Of a stretch of DNA of 57,426 nt, positions 16,697 to 24,699 are shown piece after piece. Positions within the stretch are counted from its first letter, which is position 1, and each line of letters opens with the position of its first letter. Location of the stretch: NCBI RefSeq assembly GCF_017356015.1, contig NZ_JAFIQV010000042.1, forward strand, positions 1 through 57,426. Reading direction: 5' to 3'. The stretch is from Azospirillum sp. SYSU D00513. GTDB taxonomy: Bacteria > Pseudomonadota > Alphaproteobacteria > Azospirillales > Azospirillaceae. A program made the position numbers and the translations under genes. A model generated the notes under the pieces. It saw only the letters and a list, made by a program, of their open reading frames with translations, made no database searches and was not told the origin of the DNA.

Positions 16697-16771
16697 GGTG
16701 GAATCCGTCGCGCTTTCCGGCCTTCTGACTCGCCGGAATCCTGTGGGTCACGCGATCACGGAGGCCTTGCC

Positions 16772-17620
16772 TTGACGACCGATACCCACAGCAAAGACAG
16801 CCGGAGCCGCTGGGGGCGGATCCCCGCCTGGTGGCTCGACCATCCCGAACTGGACGCCGACGGCCTCGCCGTGCTGGCCGCCCTTGCGACCTACGCCGAC
16901 GACCAGGGCGTGTGCTGGCCATCCCAGGCCACGCTCGCCGCGAAGCTCAAGCGCAGCCGGCCGACCGTCAACCGCATTCTCGGCCGGCTGGGCGAGATGG
17001 GGCTGGTGGCGATCGAGCGCCGCTCGGCCAAGGACGGCGCGCGCCTGTCCTGCCGCTACCGCCTGCGCCTGTCGCCCGACGGAACGGAGAGCGGCGTGGA
17101 GGCGGCGTCGAAGGCTTCGGTGGAAGAGGGCAGGGCTCAGCACGTCCAGGAACACGCCCGGAAAGAGGCTGTCCAGCCGGCGAACCGGCCTGACTCGGAA
17201 ACGGACTCCCCCTGTTCGCCGGCGAGTCATGAACAGCCCCAACCCGAACAGATTCCAGACTCGCTCTGCCGGCGCGAGCAGGGTCAGGCGGACGCGGTTC
17301 CGGAAGGCTGGACGCCGGCTGCCGGGGATCTGCGCTGGGGCCGCGAGCAATTCCCCCATATCGACCTCGACCGGCATGTGGAGGGTTTCGTCCTGCGCTG
17401 CCGGGCACACGGCTACCGCTACCGGGACGTCGGCGCCGCCTGGCGCGCCTGGCTGATCCAGGACGCCGCCCGCAAGCCCGCCTCCGCCAAGGAGCCCGGC
17501 GTTGCGGCGGCACCGGCCCGCCAGACCCGTGAGGCTCCCGCCGAGCAGCGCGTCGCCGCCTGGGCCGCCGTCGCGGCCCGGCTGCAGGCCGCCGCCGATC
17601 CCCTTCACTTCCGTTCCTGA
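16772..17620 (+). CDS. Helix-turn-helix protein, probable replication accessory
   Basis: A 282-aa protein starting at TTG (16772) behind GGAGG at eight-base spacing; no ATG fits. Residues about 15-95 form a winged helix of the HTH_36 type found in plasmid and phage replication proteins (RIPAWWLDHP, then VCWPSQATLAAKLKRSRPTV). A Pro/Glu-rich linker follows (about 105-175), then a C-terminal domain with DRHVEGFVLRCRAHGYRYRD, similar to the DNA-binding half of primosome-type proteins. It is next to the iterons and heads the strand that continues into the next gene and parAB, so a role in origin function is likely but unproven. Confidence 0.8.
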   Translation: MTTDTHSKDSRSRWGRIPAWWLDHPELDADGLAVLAALATYADDQGVCWPSQATLAAKLKRSRPTVNRILGRLGEMGLVAIERRSAKDGARLSCRYRLRLSPDGTESGVEAASKASVEEGRAQHVQEHARKEAVQPANRPDSETDSPCSPASHEQPQPEQIPDSLCRREQGQADAVPEGWTPAAGDLRWGREQFPHIDLDRHVEGFVLRCRAHGYRYRDVGAAWRAWLIQDAARKPASAKEPGVAAAPARQTREAPAEQRVAAWAAVAARLQAAADPLHFRS

Positions 17621-17631
17621 GAGGCCCGACC

Positions 17632-18255
17632 ATGGCTGGCAATGTGACCCCGCTGCATGACGGCGCCCGCCTTCCCTTCGACCCGGCCCTTCCGGCCGAG
17701 GCTCGGGTCCGGGCGCTGACCGACGCCTTGCCCAAGCCGCTCCAGGACATCCTGAAGGCTGGCCGCACCGAGCGCCGCGCCCGCTTCGGCGAGGACGGCT
17801 TCGCCGGGCTTATGGAGGAATGGCTCGCGCCTGAGGGCACGCAGCCCCAGCACGCCGCCCTGGCGCGGCGCGTCCTGGAGGAGCTGCACCGGACCTCGCT
17901 GGCCCCGGCGGCACCCAACCATCTGCTGGGCCGCATCCTGGCCCTGCTCAGCCATTTCCCCGCCAAGGGCACGACGCCGGAGGTGGAGCAGATGATCGCC
18001 ATGGACTGGGCCGACGATCTTGGCGAGTACCCGGCCTGGGCACTCGATCAGGCGGCCCGTACATGGCGGCGGACCAAGAAATGGCGGCCGAGCATCGCCG
18101 AGATGCGCGCACTCTGCGAGGAGGCCTGCGCCGCCGAACGGGCGCTCGCCGAACGGCTTCAGGCCGTGGCGATGGCGGGCGAGGCCGCCGCCAAGCCGGC
18201 TGGGGGCGGTTCGGTGCGGGCGATGCTGTCCCGTTCGGTGCGGCGGATCGCCTGA
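17632..18255 (+). CDS. Hypothetical replication-region protein
   Basis: A 207-aa protein 11 bp after the HTH gene, with a GAGAGG site before the ATG, so the two are probably co-translated. No firm family. The segment YPAWALDQAARTWRRTKKW followed by RPSIAEMRALCEEA resembles a motif found in helicase-loader or replisome-organiser proteins of phages and plasmids. The protein is otherwise helical and soluble, with no ATPase motif. A helicase-recruiting role is inference from position and this motif. Confidence 0.75.
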   Translation: MAGNVTPLHDGARLPFDPALPAEARVRALTDALPKPLQDILKAGRTERRARFGEDGFAGLMEEWLAPEGTQPQHAALARRVLEELHRTSLAPAAPNHLLGRILALLSHFPAKGTTPEVEQMIAMDWADDLGEYPAWALDQAARTWRRTKKWRPSIAEMRALCEEACAAERALAERLQAVAMAGEAAAKPAGGGSVRAMLSRSVRRIA

Positions 18256-18282
18256 TGGCAGGGCCGGTCCGGTGCGGACGGG

Positions 18283-18342
18283 TAGGGGGGAGACACTATG
18301 GCCCATTCGATGGGTCTTGACCGGTTTAGTGTCTCCCCCTTA
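18283..18342. repeat. Long nested inverted repeat upstream of parA
   Basis: Arms 18283-18298 and 18327-18342 (core GGGGGAGACACTA / TAGTGTCTCCCCC) match at 15 of 16 positions. The 28-bp interior holds a second palindrome, CCCAT-TCG-ATGGG. The structure ends 53 bp before the parA start and may be a ParA or ParB operator or a partition site. Confidence 0.75.
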
Positions 18343-18395
18343 AGGATGGGCACGGCCACGGTGCGATGGCCTGGGATGGCATAGGGGGACGGTGC

Positions 18396-19415
18396 ATGCT
18401 TGGCGACGCCATGCGGGGTTTTCGCGAGCGGCGAAACCTCAGTCAGCAGGATCTCGCGGCCTGGCTCAACGAGCGGCTCGGCCGCAAGTACGACCGGCAG
18501 CGGGTTTCCAAATGGGAGAGCGGGTCGGAGAAGATCCCGGAGATCGTGGCGGACCTTCTTCAGAAGGAGATCGCCGGACCGGAGATCGAACACGGCCCCG
18601 CTCTGGTCGTCGCCGTCGCCAACCAGAAGGGCGGTGTGGGGAAGACCACCTCGGCCGTCAACGTCGCGAGCATGCTGTCCCAGGACGGGCACAAGGTCCT
18701 GCTGGTGGACGTGGATCCGCAGGCGAGCGCCACCTTGCATCTCGGCTTCAACGTGATGGAGCTGCAGCGCAGCGGCCGGACCATCGACAATGTGCTGCGC
18801 GAGAACTTCCCCATCGCGGACATCCTGCTGACCGTCCCGGCGACGGGGCTGGACCTGCTGCCGTCCAGCATCCGGCTGTCCAAGACGGAGGCCGAGCTGC
18901 TCGCCATGCCGGCCAGCAACTTCATCCTGCGCAAGCGGCTCGTCGAGATGCGCAAGGTCTATGATTACATCGTGATCGATACGCCGCCGCATCTTGGCCA
19001 GATGACGATGAACGGGCTCACCGCCGCCGACACGGTGCTGATCCCCTGCCAGACAGAGGTGATGTCGGTGGTCGGTGTGGAGTATCTGCTGGACACGGTG
19101 AACCAGCTGAAGGAGCTGTGCCACCCGGATCTCGGCATCCTCGGCATCCTGCCGACGCTCTACAGCCAGCGCCTGACCCAGGACCGCGACTCCCTCCAGG
19201 ACATCCACCGGCTCTATGCCAAGAACCTGCGGGTGTTCGAGCCGATCCCGCGCGCGACGGTCTACGGCCAGTCGGTCGGGGCCGGGCGCGCGGCGGTGGA
19301 GGCGGCACCCGACGCCGCCGGCATCGCCGTGTTCCGCAGCGTCGCCGCCGCCGTGACCGCCGAGCGCAAGAAGCGCCTGGGCGGCAAGACCAGGGAGCTG
19401 CCGCATGTCGCGTAA
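18396..19415 (+). CDS. parA: ParA partition ATPase with N-terminal HTH
   Basis: A 339-aa partition ATPase (type Ia-like). An N-terminal XRE-like helix-turn-helix (about 3-55, LSQQDLAAWLNERLG to RVSKWESGSEKIP) can bind DNA and probably autoregulates the operon. The ATPase domain begins near residue 69, with deviant Walker A KGGVGKTT (78-85), Walker A' LLVDVDPQAS and Walker B IVIDTPPHLG. The ATG at 18396 follows AGGGGGAC; an earlier in-frame ATG is less likely. It overlaps parB by 11 bp. A nested inverted repeat lies just upstream. Confidence 0.95.
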   Translation: MLGDAMRGFRERRNLSQQDLAAWLNERLGRKYDRQRVSKWESGSEKIPEIVADLLQKEIAGPEIEHGPALVVAVANQKGGVGKTTSAVNVASMLSQDGHKVLLVDVDPQASATLHLGFNVMELQRSGRTIDNVLRENFPIADILLTVPATGLDLLPSSIRLSKTEAELLAMPASNFILRKRLVEMRKVYDYIVIDTPPHLGQMTMNGLTAADTVLIPCQTEVMSVVGVEYLLDTVNQLKELCHPDLGILGILPTLYSQRLTQDRDSLQDIHRLYAKNLRVFEPIPRATVYGQSVGAGRAAVEAAPDAAGIAVFRSVAAAVTAERKKRLGGKTRELPHVA

Positions 19416-20319
19416 ACTCGCCCGCAAGACGGTCTCCGTCCTCGACGACATGGCGGCGCGCCGCGAGGGAACCGCCCCGGCCATGCCGGAGGGCGCCGGC
19501 ACCCTGCCGGGCATCCGGCAGAGTGCCGCACCCGTGGCGCAGATCGGCATCGACATGATCGCCGACAACCCGCACCAGCCGCGCACCCGTTTCGAGGCCG
19601 AGCCGCTGGAAGCGCTGGCCGCCTCGATCGCGCGGCATGGCCTGCTGGAGCCGATCGGGGTCAAGCGGCTCGACGACGGGCGCTACCAGCTCGCCTACGG
19701 GGAGCGGCGGCTGCGCGCCTGCCGCTCGCTCGGCCACGACACGATCCCCTGCGTGATCCTGAAACCGGAGGTCCCGGAGGACGAGATCACCGTGCTGGAG
19801 AACATCCTGCGCGAGGATCTCGACCCCTTCGAGGAGGCCGACGCCTTCGCCACCCTGCTGGACCGCCGCGGCTACACCCAGGCGGAGCTGGCGAAGCTGG
19901 TCGGCCGCAACGCGTCCGACATGTCGAAGAGCCTGTCGCTGCGCCGGCTGCCCGATCCCATCCGCGAGGAGTATCCCCGCTACAAACCGGCGCGCTACAA
20001 GCTGCACGAGATCGCCGCGCTGAAGGAGGAGGAGGCGCAGCTCCAGGCCTGGAGCGCGTTGAAGGCGGCCGCCGAGGCGCCGGAAAAGCCGAACGCGCCG
20101 GCGCGGGCCGCGCGCCCGGCCCCGGCCGAGGATGTCCCGAGCGCCTTGCCCAGGCGGGTGGCGGCGAAGATCCACCAGGCGCAGGAGGTGCTGCTGGCGC
20201 TTCGCGATGCGCCGAAGCCCCTGTGGGACAGCGACGTGGAACGGCTGCGCGCCATCCGGGACGCCATCGACGGCATTCTCGAAAAGGCGGAAGAAGAAGC
20301 GGGATCCGTCCGGCCGTGA
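19405..20319 (+). CDS. parB: ParB partition protein
   Basis: A 304-aa centromere-binding protein working with ParA. The N-terminal CTP/parS-spreading domain shows NPHQPR (55-60) and the GERRLRAC box (99-106). A helix-turn-helix follows (about 157-180, YTQAELAKLVGRNASDMSKS). A Pro/Ala linker (about 223-250) leads to a C-terminal dimerisation helix. It overlaps the parA stop. The palindrome immediately after its stop, whose core recurs at 48884, is a candidate binding site. Confidence 0.95.
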   Translation: MSRKLARKTVSVLDDMAARREGTAPAMPEGAGTLPGIRQSAAPVAQIGIDMIADNPHQPRTRFEAEPLEALAASIARHGLLEPIGVKRLDDGRYQLAYGERRLRACRSLGHDTIPCVILKPEVPEDEITVLENILREDLDPFEEADAFATLLDRRGYTQAELAKLVGRNASDMSKSLSLRRLPDPIREEYPRYKPARYKLHEIAALKEEEAQLQAWSALKAAAEAPEKPNAPARAARPAPAEDVPSALPRRVAAKIHQAQEVLLALRDAPKPLWDSDVERLRAIRDAIDGILEKAEEEAGSVRP

Positions 20320-20323
20320 GATT

Positions 20324-20357
20324 GTGGCGAGGCTTTCAAATTTGAAAGCCTCGCCAC
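20324..20357. repeat. Perfect 34-bp palindrome behind parB (parS candidate)
   Basis: A perfect 34-bp palindrome begins five bases after the parB stop, centred at 20340/20341, with the 16-bp core CTTTCAAATTTGAAAG. The core is found again, identical, at 48884-48899. There is no T-run, so a terminator is less likely than a protein-binding site. Confidence 0.8.
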
Positions 20358-20405
20358 GCCAGCCCGGCAGATTTGCGGGCGCGCTTGCAAATTTGCCGGG
20401 CTGGC
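20358..20405. repeat. Second inverted repeat behind parB
   Basis: Arms of 19 bp (20358-20376 and 20387-20405) with one mismatch and a 10-bp spacer. The right arm contains GCAAATTTGC, which shares the CAAATTTG centre of the adjacent 34-bp palindrome. Confidence 0.7.
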
Positions 20406-20488
20406 AGACGGGCCGGCAGGCGGCACTGTCCCCGGCGAAACGGGACCGGCTTGGTCCCGGCCGAGCCTGGAAAAGGGGATATGGTGCG

Positions 20489-21076
20489 ATGATGGACCGG
20501 GTCCGCATCCGTGACGTGCGCGTGCTGTCCGACGACTGGTACGTGCTGCGCAAGACGACCTTCGACTACCGGCGCCGGGACGGATCCTGGCAGACTCTCT
20601 CGCGCGAGACCTACGACCGCGGCAACGGAGCCGTCGTCCTTCCCATCGACCCGAGCCGGGGCACGGTGCTGCTGACGCGCCAGTTCCGCTACCCGGCCTT
20701 CGTAAACGGCCATCCGGAGCCGCTGATCGAGGCCATTGCCGGGCTGCTCGACGAGCGCAGCCCGGAGGAGGCGATCCGCCTGGAGGCGGAGGAAGAGGCG
20801 GGCTGCCGGGTCCACTCCCTGCGCCGGGTGTTCGACTCCTTCATGAGCCCCGGCTCGGTCACCGAGCGGCTGGCCTTCTTCGTCGCCGAATACAGCTCGC
20901 AGGACCGCATCGCGGCCGGCGGCGGCGTGGCCGCGGAGGGGGAGGACATCGAGGTGCTCGAGCCGACCCTTGACGAGGCGCTGGCGATGGTCGATCAGGG
21001 AGAGATCGTCGACGGGAAGACCATCATGCTGCTTCAGCACGCCAAGCTGCACGGCCTCGCGCAGCGGGGCTCATGA
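20489..21076 (+). CDS. nudK: NudK-type Nudix hydrolase (GDP-mannose/ADP-sugar type)
   Basis: A 195-aa Nudix pyrophosphatase. The segment AIAGLLDERSPEEAIRLEAE followed by EEAG is the Nudix box in its ADP-ribose/GDP-mannose pyrophosphatase form. The upstream LLTRQFRYPAFVNGH matches NudK, which hydrolyses GDP-mannose. The ATG at 20489 follows AGGGG at ten bases and gives the NudK length. Its stop overlaps the start of the LysR gene (ATGA), so the two are translationally coupled. Confidence 0.88.
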   Translation: MMDRVRIRDVRVLSDDWYVLRKTTFDYRRRDGSWQTLSRETYDRGNGAVVLPIDPSRGTVLLTRQFRYPAFVNGHPEPLIEAIAGLLDERSPEEAIRLEAEEEAGCRVHSLRRVFDSFMSPGSVTERLAFFVAEYSSQDRIAAGGGVAAEGEDIEVLEPTLDEALAMVDQGEIVDGKTIMLLQHAKLHGLAQRGS

Positions 21077-22017
21077 TCGACCTCGCCACGCTGGACTGGG
21101 AGGACGTGCGCGCCTTCCTGGAGATCGCGCGGCGCGGCAACCTGCCGGACGCCGCCCGCGCGCTCGGCGTGAGTGCCGCGACCATCGGGCGGCGGCTGCA
21201 GCGGCTGGAGAGGCTGGTCGGGGCCGCACTTTTCGACCGGCTGCCGAACCGCCTGGCCCTTACCGCGCTGGGACGGGAGCTGGCCGAGGCCGGAGCGGCG
21301 ATGCGGCAGGGTGCCGAAGCCTTCGCGCGGATGGCGATGGCGGGAACGGCGCTGGACCGCGCGCCGGTCCGGGTCACGGCGACGGGATCCCTGTCGCTCT
21401 TCCTTGCCGGGCAGGCCGGCTGGCTGGCGGACCGGCTGGCCGAGGCGGGGGCCGCCATGGAGATCCTGACCAGCAAGGCGACCCTCGACCTCGCCGGCGG
21501 GGAGGCGGAGATCGCGCTCCGCATGCGGCGCCTGCCGCTGGAAGGCCCCCTGACCGCGCGGCGGCTCGGGCGCGTCGCCTTCGGCGTCTACGCGGCGCGC
21601 GCGGCCGCCGGGCAGCGGATCGAGGCGGGGGAGAGTGCCTGGGCGTCGCTGCCGGTGATCGGGCTGCCGCTCACCGGCCGGGCGCCGTCGCAGTCGCGTT
21701 GGCTGGACGACCGCGCGGCGGCGCAGGGATCCCGGGTCGGCCTGCGGATCGCCGATGTCAGCGCCCGCCATCGCGCCGTGCGGGCGGGGGGCGGTGCCTC
21801 CCTGCTGCCCTGTTTTCTCGGCGACGCCGATCCGCTCCTGGTCCGTCTGTCCGAGCCGCCGGAGGAGCTGGCGGAGGATGTCCATCTCATGCGCCACGAC
21901 CAGCCGCGCAACCCGTCCGCCACCCGGGCCGTGACGGAGATCCTCGCAGCACTCTTCCAGGAGCAGGGCCGGGCCTTGCGCGGCGAAGCGGGCGGCGCAG
22001 TTCCGTCCCCGGCGTGA
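21073..22017 (+). CDS. LysR family regulator coupled to nudK
   Basis: A 314-aa LysR-type transcription factor. The N-terminal winged helix reads LDWEDVRAFLEIARRGNLPD to ALGVSAATIGRRLQRLERLV (about 7-50); the effector domain spans about 95-295. The ALGVSAATIGRRL form is typical of LysR proteins that act on nearby genes. It overlaps the nudK stop by 4 bp, an unusual arrangement for LysR regulators, which are usually divergent from their targets. Effector unknown. Confidence 0.88.
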   Translation: MIDLATLDWEDVRAFLEIARRGNLPDAARALGVSAATIGRRLQRLERLVGAALFDRLPNRLALTALGRELAEAGAAMRQGAEAFARMAMAGTALDRAPVRVTATGSLSLFLAGQAGWLADRLAEAGAAMEILTSKATLDLAGGEAEIALRMRRLPLEGPLTARRLGRVAFGVYAARAAAGQRIEAGESAWASLPVIGLPLTGRAPSQSRWLDDRAAAQGSRVGLRIADVSARHRAVRAGGGASLLPCFLGDADPLLVRLSEPPEELAEDVHLMRHDQPRNPSATRAVTEILAALFQEQGRALRGEAGGAVPSPA

Positions 22018-22094
22018 GGGCCGGGCGCCTGTTCCTTGTCACTCGACTTCACCCCTTTCCGCCCACACCCTCGCCACGGCCGAGGGATGAGGGA

Positions 22095-22370
22095 ATGAGC
22101 TACACCCTTCTTTACGTTCATGAAAACGAGCTTCTTTCCGCCTCCTATCCCGGCCGCGACGCCGCGCTGGAAGGGGCGCGCGACGTGCTCGCCTGGGGTG
22201 GAAGGCAACTCTCCATCCTCGACCCCTCCGGCCGGGAGGCCATCCTGCACGAGGACATCGTGCGGCACGCCAAGATCCTCAAGCGCTGGAGGGAGCGTTT
22301 CGGCCCGCCGCCGGGAGGACCGCAAGCCGATGGGGGGCAGGGACGCCCTGGACAGGCTGCGCCGCGCTGA
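22095..22370 (+). CDS. Small hypothetical protein
   Basis: A 91-aa protein starting at 22095 behind GAGGGATGAG. Residues 1-68 look like a compact fold (SYTLLYVHENELLSASYPGR to ILHEDIVRHAKILKRW); the last 20 residues are Gly/Pro-rich and may be disordered. No family recognised. It follows the LysR gene by 77 bp. Confidence 0.6.
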   Translation: MSYTLLYVHENELLSASYPGRDAALEGARDVLAWGGRQLSILDPSGREAILHEDIVRHAKILKRWRERFGPPPGGPQADGGQGRPGQAAPR

Positions 22371-22573
22371 TCGAGCTAAACATCATGCCGCCAGTAAAGC
22401 GTATGACCGCTTCCGCGACCCATTCCTTTAGGGTTGTCTCGGGGTGAGACCCGTGGACGGCGGCATGGGCTGATCGCCGGGAGCCTTGAACGACATGGCA
22501 GGGCTTGGACCGAACCGCCGCTTCAGCGCAACGATCCGCCTTTTCGCTGCGGGGTCCCGGTGCGGTTCACGCG

Positions 22574-22831
22574 TCACTTTGCGGCAAAAACCGGCACACC
22601 GAACGAGTTGAGCGTCGAGAGCAGGAACAGCATCGCCGGAAAAAGGAATCCGAGCCATATCAGCAACGAGATGATGAGGGTAAGCGAAGCATCAGCTCTC
22701 TTGAGGTTGCCGCTCTTCAAGACCCTTTTAAGGTACAATGGGATCATTACCAAAGGCACGGAAAGGATCAGCACCATGAAAATCCCCAGTGCTATTCCCG
22801 TGTAACTGGCGACTGAATGCCCGTCCGGCAT
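22574..22831 (-). CDS. Small two-helix membrane protein
   Basis: An 85-aa protein with two clear membrane helices (about 10-32 and 48-70) joined by a basic loop (LKRVLKSGNLKRAD), so it probably has its loop in the cytoplasm. AGGG precedes the ATG. No family was recognised. The segment 22600-22850 is AT-richer than its surroundings, which suggests recent acquisition. No partner gene is evident. Confidence 0.6.
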   Translation of the reverse strand: MPDGHSVASYTGIALGIFMVLILSVPLVMIPLYLKRVLKSGNLKRADASLTLIISLLIWLGFLFPAMLFLLSTLNSFGVPVFAAK

Positions 22832-23038
22832 GCCGTTTTCCCTTTTTCGCGCGCTCTGTAGGAACGTGAGTTGCCGCCCTTGGAAGCCGGACTGCGGGTG
22901 GGACTATAGAGCATGTGATGGTGTTCGGGGTGCCCCGCGGCTTCTTTTTCCGGCGGCGGGCTACGCATGGCCGGGAAACCCCCTCTGGCCCTTCGGCTCG
23001 ACCATGCCGGGCCTGTCATGGCCTACCCCAGCGAACAG

Positions 23039-23929
23039 CTAGTTCAGGAACCGGTTCTCCCGCAGACGGGAGACCGCCAGGTCGACGAAGGCCCGCACCT
23101 TGGCGGGAGCGTGGCGGCCTTCCGGGTGCAGCACGTGGATGGGAAGCGGCGGTTCCTCATGGTCGTCGAGCACGATCCGCAAGGTGCCTTCAAGCAGCGC
23201 CGGCCCGATCTGGTAGTGGAGAACCCTGGTCAGGCCCAAGCCGGCCTTGGCGGTGGCGATCGCCGCCTCGTTGGTGTTGCATTGCAGGAAGGCGCCGACC
23301 GTCACGCGCTGGTCCCCGGCGAAACGCCATTCCGGCGATGCCCAGGCGCTCGTCGATGCGGCGATGCGGTGGCTCTTGAGGTCGGCAGGCGCCGTGGGGA
23401 TCCCGTGCTTTTCGAAGTATTTCGGAGAGCCGCAGATCACGCGGCGGACGGTTCCGACCTTGATCGCCGTGAAGCCGGAATCCGGAAGGTGGCCGATGCG
23501 CACCGCGACGTCGATACCCTCCTCGACGACGTTGACCGGGCGGTCCAGGAAGAGGGTTCGGCCGGACATCGTCGGATAAAGGTTCAGATATTCGGTCATG
23601 ATCGGCAGGACATACATCTGCCCGAACAGCGCCGAGGCGGTGACGGAGAGCGTTCCCGACGGTGTGGCGTAGGAGCCGGCCGCGGCCGCCTCGGCCTCGG
23701 CGATATCGGACAGGATCCGGCGGCAATCATCGAAGTAGCGCACCCCCGCTTCGGTCATCTTCACCGAGCGGGTGGTGCGGACGAACAGGCGGGTGCCGAT
23801 CAGGTCCTCGAGCGCCGCGACGGTGCGCGTCACGGCGGGAGCGCTCATGTGCATGTGGCGGGCGGTCTCGGCGAAGCTCTCCGTCTCCGCCACCTTCACG
23901 AAGATCCGCATCGCCTGCCATCGGTCCAT
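23039..23929 (-). CDS. LysR family regulator (end of GST-flavoredoxin operon)
   Basis: A 296-aa LysR-type regulator: HTH about 2-60 (AMRIFVKVAETESFAETAR, then MSAPAVTRTVAALEDLIGTR), effector domain about 90-290. It resembles the DsdC/CrgA-like subgroup. It is the last gene of a tight minus-strand series (27447 to 23039), 27 bp after a 66-aa gene, and probably regulates that operon. Effector unknown. Confidence 0.9.
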   Translation of the reverse strand: MDRWQAMRIFVKVAETESFAETARHMHMSAPAVTRTVAALEDLIGTRLFVRTTRSVKMTEAGVRYFDDCRRILSDIAEAEAAAAGSYATPSGTLSVTASALFGQMYVLPIMTEYLNLYPTMSGRTLFLDRPVNVVEEGIDVAVRIGHLPDSGFTAIKVGTVRRVICGSPKYFEKHGIPTAPADLKSHRIAASTSAWASPEWRFAGDQRVTVGAFLQCNTNEAAIATAKAGLGLTRVLHYQIGPALLEGTLRIVLDDHEEPPLPIHVLHPEGRHAPAKVRAFVDLAVSRLRENRFLN

Positions 23930-23956
23930 CCGAGTCCTCCCCTTTCACCCAGCCCG

Positions 23957-24157
23957 TTAGATCACCCGCATCAGCGTTTCGGCAAGGGTGGCGGGAGCCT
24001 GCCTCAGCAACTCCCCGTGATGGTCCGGCCCGTGATGGTCCGGAGAGGCCCGGCACTGTGCAAGCTGGCCGAGCCGATCCCAGAGCCGGCCTGCCCCGGC
24101 CGTCAGCTCGTGGACGGACCGGGGCGGTCCGGGAGGAACGATGTCAGCGGTTGTCAT
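23957..24157 (-). CDS. Small protein in operon, unrecognised
   Basis: A 66-aa reading frame with a strong AGGAGG site nine bases before the ATG. It is placed 31 bp after the NTF2-like gene and 27 bp before the LysR gene, the spacing of a real operon member. It contains an internal near-repeat PDHHGPDHHGE (two DHHG units) that could bind a metal, and one cysteine. No family recognised. Confidence 0.5.
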   Translation of the reverse strand: MTTADIVPPGPPRSVHELTAGAGRLWDRLGQLAQCRASPDHHGPDHHGELLRQAPATLAETLMRVI

Positions 24158-24188
24158 GGGCCGTGCCCTCCTGCCTGTGAGTGTTCGG

Positions 24189-24653
24189 CTAAAAGCCGAA
24201 GTGGCTCAGGCCGGGGTGGTCGTCCGGGCGCCGGCCGAGCGGCCACCGGAACTTGCGGTCCTGCTCGGCGATGGGGTGCTCGTTGATGCTGGCGTGCCGT
24301 TCGCGCATCAGGCCGTCCTCGGCGAACTCCCAGTTTTCGTTGCCATAGGCGCGGAACCACTGGCCGCTGTCGTCGCGGTACTCGTATGCGTAGCGCACGG
24401 CGATGCGGTTGCCCGTGAAGGCCCAGAGTTCCTTGATCAGGCGGTAGTCCAGCTCCTTGTTCCACTTGCGGGTCAGGAAGGCCTGGGCCTCCTCCCGGTT
24501 CGTCACGAACTCGGCGCGGTTCCGCCAGCGGGTGTCCGCCGTGTAGGCCAGAGCGACCTTGGCGGGATCACGGCTGTTCCAGCCATCCTCGGCCAGGCGA
24601 ACCTTTTCGATGGCGCTCTCTTCGGTGAAGGGGGGCAGCGGGGGGCGGGGCAT
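24189..24653 (-). CDS. NTF2-like protein (DUF1348-type)
   Basis: A 154-aa nuclear-transport-factor-2-like protein. The ATG at 24653 is preceded by AGGAG; upstream frame is rejected. WNSRDPAKVALAYTADTRWR and NRIAVRYAYEYRDDSGQWF are the conserved DUF1348 stretches. The fold usually forms a small-molecule pocket; the substrate and role are unknown. It is 46 bp after the flavoredoxin fusion gene in the same operon. Confidence 0.85.
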   Translation of the reverse strand: MPRPPLPPFTEESAIEKVRLAEDGWNSRDPAKVALAYTADTRWRNRAEFVTNREEAQAFLTRKWNKELDYRLIKELWAFTGNRIAVRYAYEYRDDSGQWFRAYGNENWEFAEDGLMRERHASINEHPIAEQDRKFRWPLGRRPDDHPGLSHFGF

Positions 24654-24699
24654 GGTGGATCTCCTGTTTGGATTGTTGAAGTCGAAGAGGGCGGGCGCA

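Larger units (their letters stand above)
16013..16771. other. Probable replication origin (oriV), non-coding
   Basis: Lies between the divergent rep gene and the HTH replication gene. It is filled with iteron copies and has no believable gene: apparent frames here are translated repeats. The most AT-rich part is 16283-16310 (CCATAAAAGAGG to GGAAAACCC). No perfect DnaA box was found by eye. Confidence 0.75.

Noticed and set aside
16013..16771. DnaA box at the origin
   Set aside because: No close match to TTATCCACA on either strand was found by eye; absence is not proof.
16048..16775. Reading frames across the iterons with repeated 'RSHRE/RAVPTG' peptides
   Set aside because: These are translations of the 21-bp iterons, not proteins.
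22428..22658. 76-aa minus-strand frame
   Set aside because: No ribosome binding site, no recognisable pattern, and overlap with the better-supported membrane protein gene.
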